A DNA stretch of 64,000 nucleotides from Hymenobacter nitidus (GTDB lineage Bacteria; Bacteroidota; Bacteroidia; Cytophagales; Hymenobacteraceae), in contig NZ_JAJADQ010000009.1 in NCBI RefSeq assembly GCF_020447315.1, positions 163,853 to 227,852 of the forward strand, written 5' to 3'. The notes below the pieces were generated by a model. The model was given only the letters and a program-made list of their open reading frames with translations. It did not search any database and was not told where the DNA came from. The number at the start of each line of letters is the position of its first letter. Positions within the stretch are counted from its first letter, which is position 1. Position numbers and translations under genes: made by a program. Shown here in pieces: positions 1-7,021 of this stretch.

Positions 1-20
1 TTTCTTTCAATCTGAATTGC

Positions 21-1301
21 ATGAGTACCAAGCTTCGCCTCATTATTCTGAGCTTCTTACAGTTTTTCATCTGGGGTTCGTGGCTGATAACAATTGGCGC
101 GTATTGGTTTCAAACCAAACAATGGTCGGGGGGGCAGTTCGGCGCCATCTTCTCGACGATGGGCATTGCCTCCATCTTCATGCCTTCCCTGATGGGCATC
201 GTGGCCGATAAGTGGGTGAATGCCGAGAAACTCTACGGCATACTCCACATCCTGGGCGGCATAGTGCTGTTCACCGTGCCGCTCGTGGCCGACCCCGGCA
301 CCATGTTCTGGGTGATGCTGCTGAACATGATTTTCTATATGCCCACGCTGGCTCTGTCCATTGCCGTGTCGTATTCGGTGCTCAAGCGCGAAGGATTTGA
401 CGTGGTCAAAAGCTACCCGCCCATCCGGGTGTGGGGCACCATCGGCTTCGTCGTGGCCATGTGGACGGTAAGCTTGCTGGGCTTCGAGAAATCGGCCAGT
501 CAGTTCTATATAGCATCGGGCGCGGCCATTCTGCTGGGTTTCTACTCGTTTACCCTGCCCAAGTGTCCGCCCACGGCTACCAATACGTCCAGCCAGAGCC
601 TGATGGAAGTACTGGGCCTTAAGTCGTTTGCCATCCTGCGCGACACGAAGATGCTGACCTTCTTCCTCTTCGCCATGCTGCTGGGCGCCGCTTTGCAGCT
701 CACCAACGCTTACGGCGACACCTTCCTGCACGATTTCGACAAGGTGCCGGCCTACCAGGACACGTTTGCCGTGAAGTACCCGGCCATCATCATGTCCATC
801 TCCCAGATTTCCGAGACGCTGTTTATCCTGGCTATTCCCTTCTTCCTGCGCCGCTTCGGCATCAAGCAGGTAATGCTGTTCAGCATGATTGCCTGGGTGC
901 TGCGCTTCGGCCTGCTGGCCTACGGTACTCCCGACAACCCCGGCATCTGGCTGATCATCCTCTCGTGCATCGTCTACGGCATGGCTTTCGACTTCTTCAA
1001 CATCTCCGGCTCCCTGTTCGTCGAAACGCAGACGGCCCCGTCTATTCGCGCCAGCGCCCAGGGCTTGTTTATGATGATGACCAACGGCTTCGGGGCCGTG
1101 CTCGGCTCCCTGGTAAGCGGCGTGGTTATCGAGCAATACTTCACCAACGCCGACCAAAGCAAGGACTGGCACGGCATCTGGCTGGCCTTTGCGGGCTACG
1201 CCTTGGCTATTGCCTTGTTGTTCGTGGTCCTGTTCCGCCACAAGCACGACCCCGAAGCCGTTTCCGAGCATCACGCGGAGCCCCTGCTGTCGGAAGCTTA
1301 G
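21..1301 (+). CDS. NupG-type nucleoside:H+ symporter (MFS)
   Basis: A 426-aa polytopic inner-membrane protein whose hydrophobic segments fit the 12-helix major facilitator layout. The N-terminus, with FIWGSW in the first helix, and the pattern of the first half resemble the nucleoside:proton symporter branch (NupG/XapB). The expected role is proton-driven uptake of nucleosides from the periplasm. The ATG at 21 starts at the expected first helix and lies almost at the window edge, so its promoter and any upstream partner are not visible. A strong terminator follows at 1327. Thymidine kinase (9428) and ndk (1582) could act on imported nucleosides, but neither is in an operon with it. Substrate specificity is inferred from family resemblance only. 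Confidence 0.85.
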   Translation: MSTKLRLIILSFLQFFIWGSWLITIGAYWFQTKQWSGGQFGAIFSTMGIASIFMPSLMGIVADKWVNAEKLYGILHILGGIVLFTVPLVADPGTMFWVMLLNMIFYMPTLALSIAVSYSVLKREGFDVVKSYPPIRVWGTIGFVVAMWTVSLLGFEKSASQFYIASGAAILLGFYSFTLPKCPPTATNTSSQSLMEVLGLKSFAILRDTKMLTFFLFAMLLGAALQLTNAYGDTFLHDFDKVPAYQDTFAVKYPAIIMSISQISETLFILAIPFFLRRFGIKQVMLFSMIAWVLRFGLLAYGTPDNPGIWLIILSCIVYGMAFDFFNISGSLFVETQTAPSIRASAQGLFMMMTNGFGAVLGSLVSGVVIEQYFTNADQSKDWHGIWLAFAGYALAIALLFVVLFRHKHDPEAVSEHHAEPLLSEA

Positions 1302-1326
1302 CCATTTGGGCTCCCACATTCCTAGC

Positions 1327-1360
1327 AAAGCTCCTGAGTCTGGCACTCAGGAGCTTTTTG
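1327..1360 (+). terminator. Terminator after the nucleoside permease
   Basis: A perfect 13-bp stem (1327-1339 with 1345-1357, AAAGCTCCTGAGT arm) with a 5-nt loop is followed by a T-run. It begins 26 bases after the permease stop codon and fits a Rho-independent terminator. Confidence 0.85.
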
Positions 1361-1522
1361 TTTTCCGGCTTACTTCAACAGCAGCATTACTTGCTCAAGT
1401 AGTTCTTATTCTCTTACTTGCTGCTTACTAAGGCGTTGCAGATAACGACAGCGCCAATCCGGAGACAATCAGTCTTTAATTGGTATAACCTCAGTATAAA
1501 ATAAGTTTGTTTTCAGCACACG

Positions 1523-1558
1523 AAAAAACCCACTCTGCATTACGCAGAGCGGGTTTTC
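1523..1558 (-). terminator. Terminator after ndk
   Basis: A 14-bp stem (1525-1538 with 1544-1557, one A/C mismatch, 5-nt loop) lies just downstream of the ndk stop. Read on the minus strand it ends in a run of six T residues. Confidence 0.8.
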
Positions 1559-1581
1559 CTGTTCTAGAAGCTACTGAAAGC

Positions 1582-2001
1582 CTAGAACTGCTCGTCGGCA
1601 GCGAAATAGAAGTCGCCTTCGATCTGCGCGTTTTCGTCGGAGTCCGAACCGTGTACGGCGTTGGCTTCGATGCTCTTGGCGTACTTCTTCCGGATGGTGC
1701 CTTCCGCGGCCTGGGCCGGGTTGGTAGCGCCAATCAGGGTACGGAAGTCGGCTACGGCGTTGTCCTTCTCCAGGATAGCGGCTACGATGGGGCCCGACGA
1801 CATGTACTTCACCAGGTCGCCGTAGAAGGGGCGCTCCTTGTGGACGGCGTAGAACTCACCGGCGCGCTCGGCCGTCAGCTGTACTTTTTTCAGGGAAACG
1901 ATGCGGAAGCCACCCTCTTCGATCATCTGCAGGATGCCACCAATGTGGTTGTCCTGCACCGCGTCGGGCTTAATCATCGTGAACGTGCGGTTAGTTGCCA
2001 T
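1582..2001 (-). CDS. ndk: Nucleoside diphosphate kinase
   Basis: Cytosolic enzyme of 139 aa, the usual length of bacterial NDP kinases. It transfers the gamma-phosphate of ATP to NDPs through a phosphohistidine. The N-terminal RTFTMIKPDAV signature is present, and the active-site motif NAVHGSD places the catalytic histidine at residue 117. The gene is divergent from the DHH phosphoesterase at 2398. In Flavobacteria an ndk-DHH-FKBP neighbourhood surrounds gldI, so the arrangement here looks conserved. A TACTTTTG -7 element lies at 2067-2074, giving a leader of about 60 nt to the ATG at 2001. No unusual residues were noticed. Confidence 0.97.
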   Translation of the reverse strand: MATNRTFTMIKPDAVQDNHIGGILQMIEEGGFRIVSLKKVQLTAERAGEFYAVHKERPFYGDLVKYMSSGPIVAAILEKDNAVADFRTLIGATNPAQAAEGTIRKKYAKSIEANAVHGSDSDENAQIEGDFYFAADEQF

Positions 2002-2397
2002 TCGGGAGAATTTATAAGGTTATGAAAGTGAAATCAGAGGAAACCGGCCGGCGCCGATTGTGGCCGCAAAAGTAGCCGAATCTTGGCAGCTAAGTACAAT
2101 ACTCCGCAAATTACGCCCCGGCCCGGCCCACGGGGCCGCCGGCTTTTGACAACTTTCTTCTCCCGCGGCCCAAGTTTCGGCGGGGCTACTATTGGCGTTT
2201 TCCACCGTGCGTTGCGGCTTTCTTAAGCTCCACATTACCAGCCTGCGCCTGCCCTTCCCACCCTTGGCCGCGCCGAAGAGAACCCAAAGCCCGCGAAGCT
2301 TTGTTAGGGCTTCGGCGAATATCTGCGGAATATTTCCGACTTTTGCCGCCTTGCTTCCGGCCTAAACCGCCGAATTTCAGCCACCTATCAGTAGGCA
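2002..2397. other. Intergenic region between divergent ndk and DHH genes
   Basis: 396 bases without a convincing gene. It holds the ndk promoter near 2067-2099 and presumably the promoter for the plus-strand DHH-FKBP series; a weak GACTTTTG at 2338-2345 resembles a -7 box but lacks a clear upstream TTG. GC-rich short palindromes near 2115-2145 look incidental. Confidence 0.5.
2067..2099 (-). promoter_or_regulatory. ndk promoter (Bacteroidota type)
   Basis: On the minus strand TACTTTTG (2067-2074) matches the TAnnTTTG -7 consensus. A TTG lies at 2097-2099, 22 nt upstream, slightly longer than the usual 19-21 nt spacing. Confidence 0.55.
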
Positions 2398-3441
2398 ATG
2401 TCCACTATCAGCGACCTGAAGGAGCTGCTCGCGCAGCCCCGGCAGATTTTCATCACCACGCACCACAAACCCGACGCTGATGCGCTTGGCTCCTCCCTGG
2501 GTTTGGCGGGCTACCTCCGCAAAAAGGGCCACCACGTCACCGTCGTCACGCCCTCCGACTACCCGAGCTTCCTGGCCTGGATGCCCGGCAACGACGAGGT
2601 AATCGTGTACGAGCCGCGGCAGAACGACGCGCAGGTCCGGGAGATTATCGGCACGGCCGAGGTTATCTTCTGCCTCGATTTCAGCTGCCTGGGCCGTATC
2701 AACGAGATGGGCGAGTACATCCGCTCGGCACCCGGCACCAAGGTCCTGATCGACCACCACCTGGAGCCCGAGCAGTTTGCCGACCTCGACTTCTCGAACC
2801 CCAAAGCCGCCGCGACGGCCGAGCTGGTGTTCGAAGTTATCCGCGACCTGGGCGACCAGGACCTGATTGACGTGGGCATCGGCGAGAGCCTCTACGCCGG
2901 CATCATGACCGACACGGGCTCGTTCCGCCACCCCAGCACCTCGCGCAACGTGCACCTCATTATTGCCGAGCTGCTCAACGCCGGCATCGATTTGTCGTCG
3001 GTGCACCGCCGCATCTACGATTCGCACTCCGAGATGCGCCTGCGCTTCCTGGGCTTTGTGCTCAAGGACAAGCTGGTAGTACTGCGCGAATACAACACGG
3101 CCTACATTGCCATTACCCAGGACGAGCTGCGCCAGTACCAGTCCAAAACCGGCGACACCGAAGGCCTGGTAAATTTCGCGCTCAGCATCGAGGGCGTCGT
3201 ATTCGCGGCCGTGCTCATCGACCGGGGCCAGGCCGTGAAGATTTCCTTCCGCTCGGTGGGCGACTTCTCCGTCAATGAGTTTGCCCGCAAAAATTTCAAC
3301 GGCGGCGGCCACCACAATGCGGCCGGTGGCATCAGCCACGAGGCCCTGGAGCCCACCGTGCAGCGTTTTCTGGAGCTGCTGCCCCAGTATCAGACCCAGC
3401 TTGTTACGGCGCCCTTGGCGGTTGCGCCCCCTTCGGTGTAA
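2398..3441 (+). CDS. DHH-DHHA1 phosphoesterase (NrnA-like)
   Basis: A 347-aa cytosolic protein with a DHH domain and a DHHA1 domain. Metal-binding signatures are visible: HHKPDADALGS at about residues 22-32, an Asp at 94, DHH at 119-121, and the substrate-binding GGGHHNAAGG at about 302-311. NrnA-type family members degrade nanoRNAs and/or dephosphorylate pAp, and that is the likely role here. The ATG at 2398 directly precedes the conserved N-terminus. The gene is followed 38 bases later by the first of four FKBP genes on the same strand, which suggests co-transcription. A cyclic-dinucleotide phosphodiesterase of the same fold cannot be excluded, but there are no GGDEF, PAS or membrane segments. 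Confidence 0.9.
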   Translation: MSTISDLKELLAQPRQIFITTHHKPDADALGSSLGLAGYLRKKGHHVTVVTPSDYPSFLAWMPGNDEVIVYEPRQNDAQVREIIGTAEVIFCLDFSCLGRINEMGEYIRSAPGTKVLIDHHLEPEQFADLDFSNPKAAATAELVFEVIRDLGDQDLIDVGIGESLYAGIMTDTGSFRHPSTSRNVHLIIAELLNAGIDLSSVHRRIYDSHSEMRLRFLGFVLKDKLVVLREYNTAYIAITQDELRQYQSKTGDTEGLVNFALSIEGVVFAAVLIDRGQAVKISFRSVGDFSVNEFARKNFNGGGHHNAAGGISHEALEPTVQRFLELLPQYQTQLVTAPLAVAPPSV

Positions 3442-3479
3442 CTTGCCCCAAATTCAATTTTTCCAACCCTTCCCTTTTC

Positions 3480-4433
3480 ATGTCTTTTCAACGCAATTTT
3501 CTGAGCCTGGCCCTCGCTGCCGGCGTTCTGGGCCTGGCCTCCTGCAACAAGGGCGGCGGTGATTTCACCAAGACCAAGTCGGGCATCGAGTACAAAATCT
3601 TCAAGAATGAAGGTGGCAAGTACAGCGACAAGTCGGTAGCGGCCGAAGGCGACGCGACCTACAAAGACCGCCTGGGCAAGATTCTGGCGCTGAACGTGGA
3701 ATACCGCACGGCCAAGGACTCGGTCCTGTTCAACTCGCGCAAGCAGCAGGGCATTCCCATGCGCATCAAGCTGCAGGAAGTGACCACCAAGGGCGGCATT
3801 GAAGAGGCCCTGGCCCTGCTGGCCCCCGGCGACTCGGCCGTGTTTAAGTTCAACGTGGACACCATTTTCGCCAAGTCGTTCAAGCAGCCTGTGCCCCCGT
3901 TCATGAAGAAGGCCGGCAACACGATGACCATGTTCGTGAAGGCCGACAAGCTGCAGACCGAGGAAGAAGCCAAAGCCGCTCAGGAAACGGAAATGGCCGA
4001 GCAGCAGAAGAAGATGATGGCTTACGCCGAGCAGCAGATCAAGAAAGACGATGTGATTCTGCAGGACTACATCAAGAAAAACAACCTCACCGCGCAGAAA
4101 GACCCTTCCGGCATCTACTACGTGGTAACCAAGGCCGGCGCGGGCGCCAAGCCGACCCCCGGCCAGACGGTTTCGGTGCTCTACAAAGGCACCCTGCTCG
4201 ACGGCAAAGTATTCGACTCGTCGGAGAAGATGGGCAACAAGCCAATCGAATTCCCGCTGGGTGTGGGCCAGGTGATTCCGGGCTGGGACAAGGGCATTGC
4301 CCTGCTCAACAAAGGCTCGAAAGCTACCCTGCTGATTCCTTCGTCGCTGGCCTACGGGCAGCGCGGTGCCGGCGCCGACATTCCGGCCGATGCGCCCCTG
4401 CGCTTCGACGTGGAACTGGTGGACGTGAAGTAA
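3480..4433 (+). CDS. Lipoprotein FKBP-type prolyl isomerase, two-domain (GldI-like)
   Basis: A 317-aa exported lipoprotein: hydrophobic signal and LASC lipobox near residues 19-22, then a degenerate FKBP-like region at about 35-160, a charged helical linker rich in E/K/Q, and a canonical C-terminal FKBP domain from about 205 (VSVLYKGTLLDGKVFDSS, VIPGWDKGI, LAYGQRG). FKBPs catalyse peptidyl-prolyl cis-trans isomerisation; being anchored by lipid, this one probably folds envelope or secreted proteins. It is first in a run of four FKBP genes downstream of the DHH gene. GldI, the FKBP lipoprotein of Flavobacterium gliding and T9SS, sits in a comparable neighbourhood. A strong terminator follows at 4454. 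Confidence 0.9.
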   Translation: MSFQRNFLSLALAAGVLGLASCNKGGGDFTKTKSGIEYKIFKNEGGKYSDKSVAAEGDATYKDRLGKILALNVEYRTAKDSVLFNSRKQQGIPMRIKLQEVTTKGGIEEALALLAPGDSAVFKFNVDTIFAKSFKQPVPPFMKKAGNTMTMFVKADKLQTEEEAKAAQETEMAEQQKKMMAYAEQQIKKDDVILQDYIKKNNLTAQKDPSGIYYVVTKAGAGAKPTPGQTVSVLYKGTLLDGKVFDSSEKMGNKPIEFPLGVGQVIPGWDKGIALLNKGSKATLLIPSSLAYGQRGAGADIPADAPLRFDVELVDVK

Positions 4434-4453
4434 GCTGCCGCACCACATACCCG

Positions 4454-4498
4454 AGCCGCCGTGCTTGTGCCCTGGGGCCGGGCGCGGCGGTTTTTTTT
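4454..4498 (+). terminator. Terminator after the first FKBP gene
   Basis: A GC-rich stem of about 11 bp (4454-4464 with 4481-4491, two G-U pairs) is followed by eight T residues. It suggests the first FKBP transcript ends here, at least partly. Confidence 0.75.
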
Positions 4499-4519
4499 AT
4501 TCAGCTCAGCAGCCCCCGT

Positions 4520-5023
4520 ATGCTACAGCACTTTTCATTTCGCCCGCTGGCCAGCCGTCTGCTGGCTATTCTTGGCGCCATCAGCCTGCTTACCGCCTGC
4601 AAAGACGAAGAGGTGAAGGACTACACGGCCATCGACGAAGCCATCATCAAGCAGTACGTGGCCGACAATAAGCTGGCCGACGCCCAGCGCCAGGCTTCCG
4701 GTCTGTATTTTATTCCGACTTCGACCACGACCGGCGTGCAACCAAAGCAGGGGCAGACAGTCTCCGTATCGTACACCGGAATGTTACTGAACGGAACCGT
4801 GTTTGATGCATCATCCCGGCGCAACAATGGGGCTCCCTTCGAGTTTGTGTTGGGCAAAGGCGAGGTTATCAAGGGGTGGGACGAAGGCATTGGCCTGATG
4901 ACCAAAGGTAGCAAAGCCATCCTGCTGCTGCCCTCGGCCCAGGGCTACGGTGCGCGGCCGGCCGGGGCCATTCCGGCCAACAGCGTGACCCGCTTCGACG
5001 TGGAGCTGGTAGACGTGAAGTAA
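4520..5023 (+). CDS. Lipoprotein FKBP-type prolyl isomerase, single domain
   Basis: A 167-aa lipoprotein with signal peptide and an LTAC lipobox at about residues 24-27. It has a short acidic/helical stem and one complete FKBP domain (VSVSYTGMLLNGTVFDAS, VIKGWDEGIGL, FDVELVDVK at the end). Expected activity is prolyl isomerisation of proteins at the periplasmic face. It ends in the same FDVELVDVK peptide as the preceding FKBP, supporting origin by tandem duplication. Of the four it is close in size and plan to Flavobacterium GldI, but the sequence alone does not show which paralogue, if any, performs that role. Confidence 0.9.
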   Translation: MLQHFSFRPLASRLLAILGAISLLTACKDEEVKDYTAIDEAIIKQYVADNKLADAQRQASGLYFIPTSTTTGVQPKQGQTVSVSYTGMLLNGTVFDASSRRNNGAPFEFVLGKGEVIKGWDEGIGLMTKGSKAILLLPSAQGYGARPAGAIPANSVTRFDVELVDVK

Positions 5024-5094
5024 GTCTGCTGGTGCTTTAACCGGTCAACGGTTTGGGCGCAGTTTTTTCAATACAACGACCAAGGTTAAAAGAG

Positions 5095-5646
5095 ATGAAA
5101 AGTTTATTGTCGCACTCGCTCGTCACTCGGCTGGTTATTCTGCTGCTGGCGGTGGCCCCTGTATTGTCGGCCTGCAACACGGAAACCGACGCCGTTCGGG
5201 ACGCGCGCAAGCACGAAGAAGAGTACAAGAAGATTGACGACGCCCTGATTCAGGACTATTTCACCCGCCACGGCATTACCAGCAGCAACTACCAGCGCAC
5301 CGAGGAAGGCATCTACCTGGTGAATGTGAAGGAAGGCACCGGCAACCTGATTGTGGCCGGCAACACGGTGCAGGTGAAGTACATCGGCAAATACATCAAG
5401 AAAGAGTACGAGGACGTTGTGTTCGACAAGTCGTACGGCAACCGCAGCTTGTGCGAGTGTACCGAGGTAGTAGTGGGCAGCAACCGCGTAATTCAGGGCT
5501 GGGAAAAGGCCTTGCTGCGCATGAAGCTCGGGGATGAGAAGCGGATTTTCATTCCCTCCTACCTGGCCTACGGTCAGTACGGCAAGGCTCCCATTCCCGG
5601 CGACGAGCCCCTGCAGTTCGACATGCTCATCAGCAAAGTTCAGTAG
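5095..5646 (+). CDS. Lipoprotein FKBP-like prolyl isomerase, divergent
   Basis: A 183-aa lipoprotein: signal peptide with LSAC lipobox near residue 25, a helical segment starting KHEEEYKKIDDALIQDYF, and a divergent FKBP domain. The ATG at 5095 is chosen because the signal peptide begins there; an in-frame TTG at 5053 would add an unlikely extension. The flap region is altered and carries two cysteines (SLCECTE), while the usual core FDSS becomes FDKSYG. RVIQGWEKAL and LAYGQYG remain. Isomerase activity may be reduced; a chaperone role is possible. It lies 71 bases after the previous FKBP and 21 bases before the next. Confidence 0.85.
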   Translation: MKSLLSHSLVTRLVILLLAVAPVLSACNTETDAVRDARKHEEEYKKIDDALIQDYFTRHGITSSNYQRTEEGIYLVNVKEGTGNLIVAGNTVQVKYIGKYIKKEYEDVVFDKSYGNRSLCECTEVVVGSNRVIQGWEKALLRMKLGDEKRIFIPSYLAYGQYGKAPIPGDEPLQFDMLISKVQ

Positions 5647-5667
5647 CCGCAAGGCCTCGTTGTGCTG

Positions 5668-6132
5668 ATGAAATACTCCCGGGTTTGGCTGCTGGCGGTG
5701 CTGCTGGGTGCCCCCACGGCCGCACTGGCCCAGCAACGACCAGCGCCGACGGCCGTGGCCGATACGGCACTGCAGCAAAGAACAGCCAGCGGGGTGCGCT
5801 ACACCATCCGGCAGCTGGGCACGGGCCCCAAGGCCCAAACCGGCGACCGGATGCAGGTGCACTACACCGGCTTTCTGCCCGATGGCCACATCTTCGACTC
5901 GTCGGTGGCCCAGGGGCGACCCTTGCGGCTGAAGGTAGGCACCGGCGAAGTTATTCCGGGCTGGGACGAAGTGCTGCTACTACTACCGGCCGGCAGCCGG
6001 GCCCGGGTCTGGATTCCGGCGGCGCTGGCCTACGGCCCGACCGGCGTCCGCAACCCCGACGACGACAGCCGATTCACGGTACCGCCCAACACCAGCCTCA
6101 TTTTTGAGCTGGAAGTCGTGAAAGTCCGCTAG
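5668..6132 (+). CDS. Periplasmic FKBP-type prolyl isomerase
   Basis: A 154-aa protein with a cleavable signal peptide ending near ALAQ and no lipobox cysteine, so it is predicted soluble in the periplasm or secreted, unlike its three neighbours. A single canonical FKBP domain follows (MQVHYTGFLPDGHIFDSS, VIPGWDEVLLLL, ALAYGPTGV). The ATG at 5668 gives the correct signal peptide; an in-frame GTG lies two codons upstream. It is the last gene of the FKBP run and ends just before a very strong terminator at 6143. Confidence 0.9.
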   Translation: MKYSRVWLLAVLLGAPTAALAQQRPAPTAVADTALQQRTASGVRYTIRQLGTGPKAQTGDRMQVHYTGFLPDGHIFDSSVAQGRPLRLKVGTGEVIPGWDEVLLLLPAGSRARVWIPAALAYGPTGVRNPDDDSRFTVPPNTSLIFELEVVKVR

Positions 6133-6142
6133 CTACTGTCCT

Positions 6143-6185
6143 AACAACAACGCCTACTGAGGAATCAGCAGGCGTTGTTGTTTTA
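6143..6185 (+). terminator. Terminator closing the FKBP run
   Basis: An 18-bp stem (6143-6160 with 6165-6182, one mismatch) with a GGAA loop and trailing T residues. It also separates the plus-strand FKBP genes from minus-strand recO and may act in both directions. Confidence 0.9.
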
Positions 6186-6199
6186 TAAGCCAGGGCGCA

Positions 6200-6919
6200 T
6201 TATTCGGCCAGTACTTCCGACAGAATATCCAGGGAGCGAATATCTCCCAGCTTCTCGATGTGGAGCTGGTAGTAGCGAATCACCACGTCGAGCAGCTCGC
6301 GGCGGACGCGGCCGTTGGGAATCGTCACGTGGTCGGGAGTGCGCAGCAGCTGGTCGAAGTACTGGTCGAACTCGCGGAAGCGCAGCGCGGCCGGGCCCGT
6401 AGCACCCGCCGTGGCCGGAGCTGCCGAAGCAAAGGCCACCTGGCTGGTCAGCTCCTCTCCCGACTCAATGCCGAAGCCCAGGTAGCTGGCAAACTGCAGC
6501 AGAAACGTCAGGGCAAAGTTTTCGAAGCCGTCGGGCTGCTGGTCGAAGCGCGTGATGGAGTCGTAGAGAAACTCAAACAGGGGCTCGTTCTCCTCTTCTT
6601 CCAGCAGCGTACGGCTCACTACTTCCGACAGAAACAGCACCACGCTGCTTTTGTGCACGTCGTAGGGCAGCGTGCTGAACGGCACCGCGCACCGGTACTC
6701 CGACAGGCGTGTGATGCCGCCCTGGCGCGAAGTATAGGCCACTAAGTCGAGCAGGGTGAAGGGCTGAAACAGGGCAATACGGCCCGGCGGCTTGGCCTTG
6801 CGCACCCCGTTGATGATATAGGTCTGCAGGCCCAGCCGCTCGGTGTAGATGCGGGCAATGATGGACGTTTCGCGGTACTTGATATAGTTCAGGACAATGC
6901 CCCGAGTCTTGATCAGCAT
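6200..6919 (-). CDS. recO: DNA repair protein RecO
   Basis: A 239-aa cytosolic protein matching the RecO family in length and order: N-terminal OB-fold (LIKTRGIVLNYIKYRETS at the start), then a helical domain. RecO works with RecF and RecR to load RecA on SSB-coated single-stranded DNA and to anneal strands during recombinational repair. The zinc-finger cysteines found in some RecO proteins are not evident, as in several Bacteroidota. It is last in a minus-strand series ferredoxin, membrane protein, tdk, porZ-like, recO, and lies 102 bases after the porZ-like gene. Confidence 0.93.
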   Translation of the reverse strand: MLIKTRGIVLNYIKYRETSIIARIYTERLGLQTYIINGVRKAKPPGRIALFQPFTLLDLVAYTSRQGGITRLSEYRCAVPFSTLPYDVHKSSVVLFLSEVVSRTLLEEEENEPLFEFLYDSITRFDQQPDGFENFALTFLLQFASYLGFGIESGEELTSQVAFASAAPATAGATGPAALRFREFDQYFDQLLRTPDHVTIPNGRVRRELLDVVIRYYQLHIEKLGDIRSLDILSEVLAE

Positions 6920-7021
6920 AGGGAATGAAAAGCTGGTAGTGGTGCCGGGCCAGCAGGCCCGATCAGGACAGAAACACCACCGCGCGGCTAATGGCTCCCG
7001 CCGCCCGGGTGGCCCGCTGGA

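Noticed and set aside
57..1346. Long open frame on the minus strand opposite the nucleoside permease
   Set aside because: Its translation is His/Gln/Gly-rich with no family pattern, and it lies fully opposite a clear MFS gene. High GC content leaves many antisense frames open in this genome.
2377..3339. 320-codon minus-strand frame opposite the DHH gene
   Set aside because: The DHH and DHHA1 motifs are on the plus strand; the minus frame is Val/Gly/Ala/His-rich noise.
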